From the NCBI GenBank assembly GCA_038030265.1, contig CM075943.1:35216001-35280000 (forward strand): a stretch of 64,000 nt of DNA, written 5' to 3'. The stretch is from Corythucha ciliata (Eukaryota; Arthropoda; Insecta; Hemiptera; Tingidae). Position 1 is the stretch's first letter, and every line of letters begins with the position of its first letter. A program made the translations under genes and the position numbers. Of the stretch, positions 12,882-23,452 are shown in pieces. Below the pieces are notes generated by a model. That model did no database searches. It worked only from the letters and a program-made list of their open reading frames with translations, and was not told where the DNA came from.

Positions 12882-15800
12882 ATGTTGAGAACGTTAGCAA
12901 GACACATTTTAATGACTCGTCCTACGACACTCCTCCAGTATAGTGAGCAATCCTTCGGTGTTCGTCCAACACGCCTGTCAAATGCCGGCTTTTGTCCAGT
13001 GGTCAATTCGGTTCGGCATGAATCCTCTTCGAACGACTCGTCTTTCTATGGTCATTTGGCGGACAGTGCACCTACGGAATTTTTCAGAAGTGCTCTACTC
13101 AAAATCCACGACTACACGGGCATGTCATGGGTAGCTACTGTAATCAGCGGTACCATTCTCATTAGAACGACTATGACGTTTCCCCTGGCCGTGTACCAGG
13201 TAGGATAATTTTGACTTTTTTTACATATCTGCCTGTGTGTGTGTGAGTGATATTCACTCCCCGAAGAGGATTTTTGGATGGCTCCTCGAGGAGCAAGCAC
13301 TTGGGCAGGTGTGTGAAGAACAGCTTACGAGGGCGACAAGTTCGCTTTCTGGTGTTTATGAAGGGACGGCCACACATGTGGTATTTGCTGAATGCCGAAT
13401 ATTCACCTAGTCCCGAGTAAATCAGCTCGGAGATCGGCGCCTTTAGTCTGTAATTAGCGATTTTTCCAATTTCAGCCGTGAATTAGTGTTTCCCCCAGTT
13501 AAGGGGCCTTTACACCGTCCGCTTTTTCCCTTCCGTTGCGTTGCCTTTGCTTCAGAAAACGGAAGGTAGGGCGTTTTTTCAAACAAAAGCAACGCAACGG
13601 AAGGTAAAAAACGGACAGTGTAAAATTAGCCTTATATCACACGAATCAGCTCTTTTTACAAATGTTTGCTACGAAGTGAGTTAGTGATATTCCTCAATTT
13701 TAGGCGTAATCAAGCACTTTTTCTCAATTTTAAACGCGAATTAGTTCGTTTTCTCACTTATATTTGCGAATTAGCGATGTGCCACAATTCTAGACGCGGA
13801 GTTGGTGGGTCTGTCTAAAACGGGAATATCTAATTCACTGACCAAGGTTACGAATTTTACTGACCAGCCTATATCTCCACTAATAATAGTCAAATGTGAT
13901 TGTCATTCAGCACATGTGAAGTACTTACTTGGCAGCAAATGCTGTCCAAGTTTGGCTGCGATCCCACAAAATGGCGGTCATGTTCTCCCCGCAACGAACA
14001 CGTTCGAATTTCACTGACCAGCCTATATCTCCACTAATAATAGTCAAATGTGATTGTCATTCAGCACATGTAAAGTACTTACTTGGCAGCAAATGCTGTC
14101 CAAGTTTGGCTGCCATCCGACAAAATGGCGGTCATGTTCTCCCCGCAACGAACACGTTCGAATTTCACTGACCAGCCTGTATCTCCACTAATAATAGTCA
14201 AATGTGATTGTCATTCAGCACATGTGAAGTACTCACGCGGAAGCAAATGCTGAACATGTTTGGATGACATCCGACAAAATGGCGGTCATGTTCGCATTGC
14301 AACGAACACGTTCGAATTTTAGTGACCAGCCTGTATCTCCACTAATAATAGTCAAATGTGATTGTCATTCAGCACATGTGAAGTACTCACGCGGCAGCAA
14401 ATGCTGACCATGTTTGGATGACATCCGACAAAATGGCGGTCATGTTCGCATTGCAACGAACACGTTCGAATTTTACTGACCAGCCTGTATCTCCACTAAT
14501 AATAGTCAAATGTGATTGTCATTCAGCACATGTGAAGTACTTACTTGGCAGCAAATGCTGTCCAAGTTTGGCTGCGATCCGACAAAATGGCGGTCATGTT
14601 ATCCCCTCAACGAACACGTTCGAATTTTACTGACCAGCCTGTATATCCACTAATAATATTCAAATGTGATTGTCATTCAGCACAAGTGAAGTACTTACTA
14701 GGCAGCAAATGCTGTCCAAGTTTGGCGGCGGTCCGACAAAATGGCGGTCATGTTCTTCCCGCAACGAACACGTTCGAATTTTACTGACCAGCCTATATCT
14801 CCACTAATAATAGTCAAATGTGATTGTCATTCAGCACATGTGAAGTACTCACGCGGCAGCAAATGCTAACCATGTTTGGCTGCGATAAGAAAAATTGCGG
14901 TCATGTTCTCCCCGCAACGAACACGTTCGAATTTTACTGACCAGCCTGTATCTCCACCAAAGTTGTATAGAAAATCAAGTTATTCAGCTCCCTAGTGATG
15001 AAGTTGAAACCAATCCGGGGTTGGGAAAATTTATCACGCTAGATAACACTACCACATGTAGAAGCTCAATCAATTAAAAAAGCTAAGCTTGCTGTTGCTA
15101 AGGTAACTTACAAGAGTTATTGTTTTGATATTTTTATTGTCACTTGTACTCATAAACTCCAGTGAAACCCAAAATTAGAGAGAATTTAGAGCATTTTGTA
15201 CTGCAGGAACTTCAATTTCTTAACTGCCTCCGACTATACGCCAATATTATGCCGGATATTCGGCTTGAGAGGCCCAGCTAAGATAGTAATTAACGAAAAC
15301 AGTAAGTTACTGAGGACAACGTTTGAAAATCAGTGGCTAAAGTATCATTAACTATGGCAAAAATGTCGTTTTTTGACATGAGAAGGATACAGCTTAAGTT
15401 CACGATTAAAGGCGAGTTTTCTTGGATGGATAATTGCCCTTTCTATACGCCCAATGTTCAGTTCCCGTCCTGAGGTGAAATTGCTGATTTCCTAGAGGAG
15501 TTTGAAGTTAGTATTTTACTGCTAAATTGGTATATTCGACTACATTGACGTTCTACTGACGCGTTATTAAAATTATGTAAAGGAACAAGATCCGTTAAAT
15601 AATTAATAGTCGGATCACAGCCAAACGTGGACAGCATTTGCTGTCACGTGATTACTTCACATGTGCTGAATGACAACCACATTCGACCATTATCAAGGGA
15701 GGTACAGGATGGTCAGTAAAATTCGAACGTGTTCGTTGCGGGGAGAACATGACCGCCATTTTGTCGGATGTCATCCAAACGTGGATAGAATTTGCTGCCA

Positions 15801-18800
15801 CATGAGTACTTCACATGTGCTGAATGACAACCACATTCGACCATTATCAGGGGAGGTACAGGCTGGCCAGTAAAATTCGAACGTGTTCGTTGCGGCGAGA
15901 ACATGACCGCCATTTTGTCGGGTCGCAGCCAAACGTGGACAGCATTTACTGCCACGTGAGTACTTCACATGTGCTGAATGACAACCACATTCGACCATTA
16001 TCAGGGGAGGTACAGGATGGTCAGTAAAATTCGAACGTGTTCGTTGCGGGGAGAACATGACCGCCATTTTTTCGGATTGCAGCCAAACTTGGACAGCATT
16101 TGCTGCCACGTGAGTACTTCACATGTGCTGAATGACAACCACATTTGACCATTATCAGGGGAGGTACAGGCTGGTCAGTAAAATTCGAACGTGTTCGTAG
16201 CGGGGAGAACATGACCGCCATTTTGTCGGATCGCAGCCAAACTTGGATAGCATTTGCTGCCACATGAGTACTGCACGTGTGCTGAATGGCAACCACATTT
16301 GACTTTTATTAGTGGAGATACGGGCTGGTCAGTAAAATTCGAACGTGTTCGTTGCGGGGAGAACATGACCGCCATTTTGTTGGATCGTGGCCAAACTTGG
16401 ATAGCATTTGCTGCCACATGAGTACTGCACGTGTGCTGAATGACAACCACATTTGACTTTTATTAGTGGAGATACAGGCTGGTCAGTAAAATTCGAACGT
16501 GTTCGTTGCGGGGAGAACATGACCGCCATTTTTTCTTATCGCAGCCAAACATGGTCAGCATTTGTTGCCACGTGAATACTTTTAATGTGCTGAATGACAT
16601 TCACATTTGACTATTATTAGTGGAGATTCAGGCTGGTCAGTAAAATTCGAACGTGTTCGTTTAGGGGAGAAGATGACCGCCATTTTGTCGGATCGCAGCC
16701 AAACTTGGACAGCATTTGCTGCCACGTGAGTACTGCACGTGTGCTGAATTACAACCACATTCGACCATTATCAGGGGAGGTACAGGCTGGTCAGTAAAAT
16801 TCGAACGTGTTCGTTGCGGCGAGAACATGACCGCCATTTTGTCGGATCGCAGCCAAACTTGGACAGCATTTGCTGTCACGTGAGTACTTCACATGTGCTG
16901 AATGACAACCACATTCGACCATTATCAGGGGAGGTACAGGATGGTCAGTAAAATTCGAACGTGTTCGTTGCGGGGAGAACATGACCGCCATTTTTTCGGA
17001 TTGCAGCGAAACTTGGACAGCATTTGCTGCCACGTGAGTACTTCACATGTGCTGAATGACAACCACATTCGACCATTATCAGGGGAGGTTCAGGCTGGTC
17101 AGTAAAATTCGAACGTGTTCGTTGCGGGAGGAACATGGCCGCCATTTCGTCGGATCGCAGCAAAACGTGGACAGCATTTGCTGCCACGTGAGTACTTCAC
17201 ATGTGCTGAATGACAACCACATTTGACCATTATCAGGGGAGGTACAGGCTGGTCAGTAAAATTCGAACGTGTTCGTTGCGGGGAGAACCTGACCGCCATT
17301 TTGTGGGATCGCAGCCAAACTTGGACAGCATTTGCTGCCAAGTAAGTACTTCACATGTGCTGAATGACAATTACATTTGACTATTATTAGTGGAGATATA
17401 GGCTGGTCAGTAAAATTCGTAACCTTGGTCAGTGAATTAGGTGCACCCGTCTAAAACGCGGATCTGCAAGATTAACACCTCGCATCTGCAGATTAACACC
17501 CCAAATCTGTAGATTAACACCTAAAGTTCCGTAATTCAACGAAAATGAGACTACAATTGAAAAAGAAAGTTTAAATAGACCAATAATAAGCACAACATAA
17601 CCGATCGTATTTTAAAGACTATAATTAAGCGCCACACTCGAACAATCACTTTTACTTCATTCGTTCAGACTTCAATTGCATGCAACAGACAATCATACCA
17701 TTTATAAAAATATGCTTCAATTTTGACGCTTCCTTGTAAATACAACTGGCACTACCCCCGTAGCGCGCAGATCTGCAGATTCATTAAAGCATGGGGAACT
17801 TGCACATTTTTCAAAAGTTGGTGTTGCTTAAAGAGGGCTCTTCCACAAGTCTATTGCTCACATTAAACTTCAAAATCAGTCAAGGATGCTTTTTTAGTGA
17901 ATTTTTAAAAATTTTGAGTAGGGGTTCGATTACGTAAAAACTTTCTTATTGAAATTGATGATGCGGGGAAGAGGGGGTTAGATACGTTTACTGTGAATAA
18001 ATTTTTCATGTTATTTGTAAACAAACAATTTAAAGTTCCCTCAATTGCTTCACAAGAAAGGATTTACGTCATTTCTCCTCGCACCATCCATCCCCTTCTG
18101 AAGAACTTTGAACCTTTTTTAAAAATCGCACCAATCGGGTTGCATCTTCCGTTGTTATCCTTCAGTTCACGGGTCTAATCACCGGTATGTTTTTTTCCCC
18201 AATCTGAGATTCATGCAAGTTCCCCATTGTTCAGCCTCAAAATGCCTACTAGAGCCAATCATACAATTTAAGATGATCCACCTCAATTTTGACCCCACCT
18301 TGTCAATGCAACAGGCACTTCCCCCGTAGCGTGCAGACCTGCCGATTCATAAAAGCCTGCAGGTCGGCCACTTAGCGTTAATTATTGAGCATCAAAATGC
18401 ATAATAGAGCTAATCCAACAATTTAAGATAATTAACCTCAATTTTGACCCCTCCTTGTCAATGCAACAAGCTCTTACCCCCGCAGCCTGCAGATCTGCAG
18501 ATTCATAAAAGCCTGCAGATCGGCCACTTAGCGTTAATTATTCAGCCTTAAAATGCATACTGGAGTTAATCCAACAATTTGGGATGATTCACTTCAATTT
18601 TGACCCTTCCTGGTCAATACAACTAGCACTTCCCACCGTAGCGTACAGATCTGCAGATTCATACAAGCCTGCAGATCGGCCACTTAGCGTTAATTATTAA
18701 GCCTCAAAATGCATAACAGAGCTAATTCAACAATTTAAGATAATTAACTTCAATTTTGACCCCTCCTTGTCAATGCAACAAGCTCTTACCCCCGCAGCCT

Positions 18801-21800
18801 GCAGATCTGCAGATTCATAAAAGCCTGCAGATCGGCCACTTAGCGTTAATTATTCAGCCTTAAAATGCATACTGGAGTTAATCCAACAATTTGGGATGAT
18901 TCACTTCAATTTTGACCCTTCCTGGTCAATACAACTAGCACTTCCCACCGTAGCGTACAGATCTGCAGATTCATACAAGCCTGCAGATCGTCCTCTTAGC
19001 GTTAATTGTTCAGCCTCAAAATGCATAATAGAGCTAATCCAACAATTTAGGATAATTCACCTAAATTTTGACCCCTCCTTGTCAATGCAACAGGCACTTC
19101 CCCCCGTAGCGTGCAGATCTGCAGATTCATAAAAGCCTGCAGATCGGCCACTTAGCGTTAATTATTAAGCCTCAAAATGCATAACAGAGCTAATTCAACA
19201 ATTTAAGATAATTAACCTCAATTTTGACCCCTCCTTGTCAATGCAACAGACACTTCCCACCGTAGCGTACAGATCTGCAGATTCATAAAAGCCTGCAGAT
19301 CGGCCACTTAGCGTTCATTGTTCAGCCTCAAAATGCATACTAGAGCTAATCCAACAATTTGGATGATTCACTTCAATTTTGACCCTTCCTGGTCAATACA
19401 ACAGGCACTTCCCCCCGTAGCGTGCAGATCTGCAGATTCATAAAAGCCTGCAGATCGGCCACTTAGCATTAATTATTCATCCTCAAAATGCATACTGACA
19501 AGGAGAGGTCAAAATTCAGGTGAATCATCTTAAATTGTACGATTTAAGATGATAATTATAATATTATAGGCTTTAAAATTATAATTATAATAGGCTGAAT
19601 AATTAATGTTAAGTGACCTATCTGCAGGTTTTTATGAATCTGCAGATCTGCACGCTACGGTGGGAAGTGCCTGTTGTATTGACAAGGAGGAGTCAAAATG
19701 GATGTGAATCATCCCAAATTGTTGGATTAGCTCTATTATGCATTTTGATGCTGAGCAATTAACGCTAAGAGGACGATCTGCAGGCTTTTATGAATCTGCA
19801 GATCCGCACGCTACGGGGGGAAGTGCCTGTTATATTTACAAGGAAGCGTCGAAATTGAAGCATATTTTTGTAAATGGTATGATTGGCTGTTGCATGTAAC
19901 TGAAGTCTGAACGAATGAAGTAAAAGTGATTGTTCGAGTGTCGCTTAATTATAGTCTTATTAAAATACGATCGGTAATGTTGTGCCTATTATTGGTCTAC
20001 TTTAACTTTCTTTTTCAATTGTAGTCTCATGTACGTTGAATTACGGAATTTTAGGTGTTAATCTGCAGATTTTGGGTGTTAATCTGCAGACCTGCATATG
20101 CGAGCTGTTAATATTGCAGATCTGCAGATCCGCGTTTTAGACAGACCCGGAGTTGGTTCAAGAAAAGCACATTGTGGCGTTTTATTCCACAATCCACAAT
20201 GTGCTGTTCTTGAACCAACTCTAAAATTGTTTGTTTAGAAATAACAAGAAAAATTTCCCTCCAGTAAGCGCGTCTAACCCCCTCTTTTCCACATCATCCA
20301 TTTCAATAAATACGTTTTGACGTAATCGAACCCCCGCTCAAAATTTTTAAAAATTCGCTAAAAAAGCATCCTGATTGATTTCAAAGTTTAATGTGAGCAA
20401 TAGGCTTGAGGAAGAGCCCTCTTTAAGAAACACCAACTTTTGAAAATTGTGCAAGTTCCCCATTGGCGGCTATCTGGTGAATGCAAATTTGTGGCTTGAA
20501 TAATGAAGAAGCGCTACCCCCACCCTAAAACTATAACCTAATAATTCGCGGCTAAAATGAAGAAAACGCTAATTCGCGACTGAAATGGAGAAAAATATCC
20601 AATTCACGGCTTAAATTAAGAAAAAGTGCTAATTCGCGGCTATAAATTGAGAAAAAACGCTAATCTTCGAATAAGGTGTGGAAAAAGCGCTGATTCGCGG
20701 CTAAAACTAAGAATAAGCCATAATATATTGCTACGTGGTGCTGGTTTCATCCAATTTGTCAAAATTAGGCACTGAACCCGGGGGACCCGTGGGGTTTTCT
20801 ACACGTGTAAATCACTAGCGAAGAAAAGAAAAGAATGAACCTACTATTCATTATCGTTGTTTTTCACTGTACTTTTTTTCTTAAAGGCCTTTAATACATG
20901 GTAGGGGGGAGCACTGCTCATAAGGGGGTGGGGGTGGTGAGATTTCGCGTCCAGCCATCAGGGGGGGGGGGGTTGACGCAGCTAGTTTTTCACATGATTC
21001 CGGCATTTTGGGCCGATTTTCCGGGTTGTGAACCCAGACGATGAAGATGGTGAACAGCCGAAACAGGTTTTTTTCATTCGAACGCTTAGTTTTGGTCAAA
21101 GACGTACTCCTAGGGACAGTTTAGCCAAATCGGCCTGCATTTCTCAATTCTGCGTGGTCTGATGGACTCATAAACCGCGGTTAGCTCTGATCGCTACACT
21201 TCGTAAAAATTGACGCAAAATATACGCCCATGCACCTAACTTCGTTGGGTTTTTTGGGCGTCGATGGAAAAAATTAAAAAATGGACGAAATCGGGTACCT
21301 CGGTCGTTTGCACCACGGTGAGTCCGAAAATGTAAATGGGTTTTGAATCTAACGAGACGCTGACGGGGTTCTTCCCGTGATTCCGACGATTTTAAGCGCT
21401 TTGCCCTGTCTTCCGAGGCCCTGCGAACTTTCCTGTGGGCAGTGGCCACATGGTCATCAGCCATGACGTTGAAGCTAAAGCCTCGAAGCGGCCGTCGTGA
21501 AGTGGAGGAACTCGGCCGAAACCAACGGCCTACGCTAAAAGCTCATTTTTGGCCACTTTGAGAGGCGTTGTAGGCTTGACCACATGGGTAGATTTTTCAA
21601 TTCAGCATGGTCTGAGGGACTCATGCACCGCGTGTTATTTCCTGAATTTCAGGCGCGAATGTCACTTTTTAGTTTTAAAATCGTAGTTTAAATTACCAGT
21701 TCACTGCTTGAACAATCAGGGATGATGACAGTCAGGACTGACAAGCCCTTTTGGCTGGGAAGCCTAGAATCAAACATGAGACTGAACTGCGCTAATTCGG

Positions 21801-23121
21801 TTCGTCTGTTCGATCACATCCCAACATCTACAGGTTCATTTTCAGATGAGTTGCCCGGTTGAGGTTGAGGTTGTTGTTTATTATATTTATTTAGGGCAGT
21901 ACATCGTAATCTCTTTAATCAAAACCATTTTACTAGGTCAATATTTTTATGTTCTTGCAAACAATTCGATCAATGCTCTTGTTGACCCGAGTCCCGCGAA
22001 GTATTATTTATTCTTTTCTTTTTGTGACGTTTCATCAAGCGGGCCTCAACGTTTTCAAGCTGTCTTAACGTTATTTCTCAGGACTCGGTCAATAAATTCA
22101 ATTGGTGCCTTTATTGTTATTTTTCCGTATTTATTTACAGAATTTGGTGATAGCTAAAATTGAAAATTTATCGCTCCTCGAAATGCCTGACCTCGGGAAA
22201 AAAGTTCAGAGAGAGGCGGCCAGGAAAAAAAGTGAACACGGCTGGACTGATCAACAAACCACTTTGTACTACAAAAGACGAGTTGGCAAAATGATGTGTA
22301 GAAAATGTACTTCGTACCGCTTGTCACATTCATTTGGGCTCGTTTCCGTATGTACCAGATGAAATACGAGTGGGATAAGATGGTGATACGAGATAATTGC
22401 CACCCGTTTAAAAGCACCGTGACCCTTTGGGTTCAAGTGCCGCTTTGGATTCTCCTCACGACAGCCCTGCGAAATCTTTGCTACATGCATCCGCCGGATC
22501 CCGGTAATCAAAATTTTTTTGAATAACCCAAATTTTATTTGATTATCTTGTTATTTTTCCTAGCTGCTCAAATCGCTTATCTCGAACTAAGTGTGGGTGG
22601 CTTCTTATGGATTCCTAACTTGACCATGCCGGATGCTTCATTAATACTTCCAGTGCTACTGGGTCTAATTAATTTATTAGTTGTCGAGGTATGAGTTTAT
22701 TATCAATTTAACGAGTGGCGGACTCACGTAACAAATATCTTCTTAGATTCAGGTACTGAGGCGAATTAAGCAACCCACCAGACTTCAGAGGTACATAACT
22801 AATTTCCTGCGATTTTTCTCCTTCGCAATGATACCAATTTCTGCCAGCTTTCCTGCCGTATGTTTTTAGACTTTTATTCCCTGGTATTCACTGTATGACA
22901 TACAAATTACCATATAGCTCGTTACGCTGTACTGGACGACATCCAGTTTGTTCGGTTTGGGTCAAAACCTTCTACTCATGTCGAATTCAGTGAGATCCGT
23001 TTGCCAAATTCCAGACACTCCAATGACGCTCGATCGTCCCTACCTTCATCTCTACGAAAGTATATTAGACCGCGGCTCCCGCGTCTCGGGGTTATTTAAA
23101 AAAAGAAAAAATGAAGATTGA
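12882..23121 (+). CDS. COX18: COX18-like mitochondrial inner-membrane insertase (YidC/Oxa1 family), complete, 6 coding exons
   Basis: YidC/Oxa1/Alb3-family insertase that, in its orthologues, helps translocate the C-terminal tail of the mitochondrially encoded cytochrome c oxidase subunit 2. Exons: 12882-13199, 22141-22281, 22359-22503, 22564-22688, 22747-22857, 22918-23121; 1044 nt, 347 aa, close to the 333 aa I recall for human COX18. The first ~60 residues are Arg/Ser-rich and poor in acids, as expected of a presequence. The hydrophobic segment WVATVISGTILIRTTMTFPL starts the insertase fold. The block MVIRDNCHPFKSTVTLWVQ followed by PLWILLTTALRNL is the family signature. Further membrane segments are near LILPVLLGLINLLVVE and LVTLYWTTSSLFGLGQNLLL; the tail is Lys/Arg-rich. 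The exon 2 donor (CGA then GTTGGC) is weak but is the only one that keeps alignment and frame. Intron 1 is 8.9 kb and holds the foldback composite. Confidence 0.92.
13499..13635. mobile_element. MITE with ~45-bp inverted arms
   Basis: The left arm (TTAAGGGGCCTTTACACCGT, then a CCTTCCGTTGCGTTGC block) is complementary to the right arm ending ACAGTGTAAAATTAGCCTTA. The left end carries TTAA, resembling the TTAA-ended family at 48-52 kb. Sits in COX18 intron 1 just before the foldback composite. Confidence 0.6.
13798..13806 (+). repeat. Left 9-bp target-site duplication
   Basis: GGAGTTGGT immediately before the element's GGGTCTGTC end; identical to the copy at the right end. Confidence 0.8.
13830..14955 (+). 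repeat. 154-bp tandem repeat, left arm (~7 units)
   Basis: TGACCAGCC recurs at 13861, 14015, 14169, 14323, 14477, 14631, 14785 and 14938, a near-exact 154-bp period. Each unit carries AAAATGGCGGTCATGTT and CACGTTCGAATTTTACTGACC. Apparent open frames in it are repeat shadows. Confidence 0.92.
14956..15610. other. Unique centre of the 154-bp foldback
   Basis: About 650 bp of non-repetitive sequence between the inverted arms. A plus-strand frame near 14990-15030 reads DEVETNPGLG, resembling the VE-x-NPG core of 2A-like peptides found in some non-LTR retrotransposon proteins. No transposase motif was seen. Confidence 0.4.
15611..17440 (-). repeat. 154-bp tandem repeat, right arm (~12 units, inverted)
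   Basis: The same unit as the left arm in opposite orientation, with the motif complement near 15710, then every ~154 bp to 17401. The distal end matches the left arm's outer sequence (CTAATTCACTGACCAAGG) in inverse. The right arm is longer than the left. Confidence 0.92.
17446..20148. repeat. Second inverted system with 156-bp tandem units
   Basis: Ends at 17446-17780 and 19800-20148 are ~330-bp imperfect inverted repeats beginning GTCTAAAACGCGGATCTGCA. Inside, CTTAGCG recurs at 18371, 18527, 18683, 18839, 18995, 19151 and 19307, exactly 156 bp apart (a variant follows at ~19462), then about 1.5 units follow inverted. Units are full of CTGCAG and AGATCT palindromes. Confidence 0.88.
17792..18226. 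mobile_element. Nested element with TGGGGAACTTGCA ends
   Basis: A 435-bp insert bounded by TGGGGAACTTGCA and its perfect complement, interrupting the 156-bp repeat system. Its left ~230 bp recurs inverted at 20215-20462. Non-coding. Confidence 0.6.
20149..20157 (+). repeat. Right 9-bp target-site duplication
   Basis: GGAGTTGGT immediately after GACAGACCC. It also forms the outer end of a small palindrome (20150-20221) that was the apparent insertion target. Confidence 0.8.
20150..20221. repeat. Near-perfect palindrome at the foldback insertion site
   Basis: GAGTTGGTTCAAGAAAAGCA and its downstream complement form ~28-bp arms around a 15-bp loop. The foldback target duplication lies within the left arm. 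Confidence 0.6.
20215..20462 (-). mobile_element. Truncated second copy of the TGGGGAACTTGCA-ended element
   Basis: On the minus strand this matches the left half of the element at 17792-18226 with scattered changes and ends at the same terminus. It lies outside the foldback. Confidence 0.55.
20520..20730. repeat. Degenerate ~30-bp repeat
   Basis: Variants of CTAATTCGCGGCTAAAAT and GAGAAAAA about every 30-35 nt, same type as at 700-1480 and on the other side of the foldback composite (13440-13800). Confidence 0.55.
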
Positions 23122-23452
23122 ATTCAGAAACATGTAATTTATTGCGTCATTAAACGTTTTTTAGGCTATTTCCTTCGTGCTTGTATGTCCCCTTCCTCGA
23201 TTTTCAGAAAAGGAATTCCATTCTTTTTCAACATAACGATATGAAATTGCAGGAATAACGCCAGTTGATCTGTGAAGATGACCCTTCTCGATAAATGATC
23301 AAACAATGACCTCCTTTATTAAGTTATCGTCTGCCGCTCTTCAATCAGTTATTTGTTGGTTCTTGCCGGCGAACGTTTGTTAGTGAAAAATAATGATATC
23401 TAGCCGTTTCCGTAATTAGTATTTTTTTATTGTTTATTTCCTTTACGCTGCG
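23122..23452 (+). other. Short interval between COX18 and the mosaic protease
   Basis: Only 331 bp separate the COX18 stop from the protease start on the same strand, so the COX18 3' UTR and the core promoter or 5' UTR of the protease must share it, unless the protease has a further upstream non-coding exon. AT-rich; I saw no clear TATA box. Confidence 0.4.
23149..23154 (+). promoter_or_regulatory. Candidate variant poly-A signal of COX18
   Basis: ATTAAA lies 28 nt after the COX18 stop codon. No canonical AATAAA was seen before the next gene begins about 300 bp later, so this variant is the best candidate. Confidence 0.3.

Larger units (their letters stand above)
13807..20148. mobile_element. 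Foldback-like composite element, 6.3 kb, with 9-bp target duplication
   Basis: The outer ends are the inverted pair GGGTCTGTCTAAAACG, and GGAGTTGGT is present immediately outside both ends. Inside are two inverted tandem-repeat systems: 154-bp units pointing inward from 13830-14955 and 15610-17440 around a unique centre, then 156-bp units within 17446-20148. This design (long inverted arms made of tandem repeats, 9-bp duplication) is that of Drosophila Foldback elements, which are MULE-related. No transposase frame was recognised, so it is probably non-autonomous. Confidence 0.8.

Noticed and set aside
13802..17341. Many similar 60-110-codon open frames in the satellite arms
   Set aside because: They repeat with the 154-bp unit in all copies and in both orientations; 154 is not a multiple of 3, so no long protein is possible. 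They are repeat shadows, not a gene family.
13830..17440. CENP-B box in the 154-bp unit
   Set aside because: GTTCGTTGCGGGGAGAA resembles the start of the CENP-B box but lacks the required A and CGGG at their positions.
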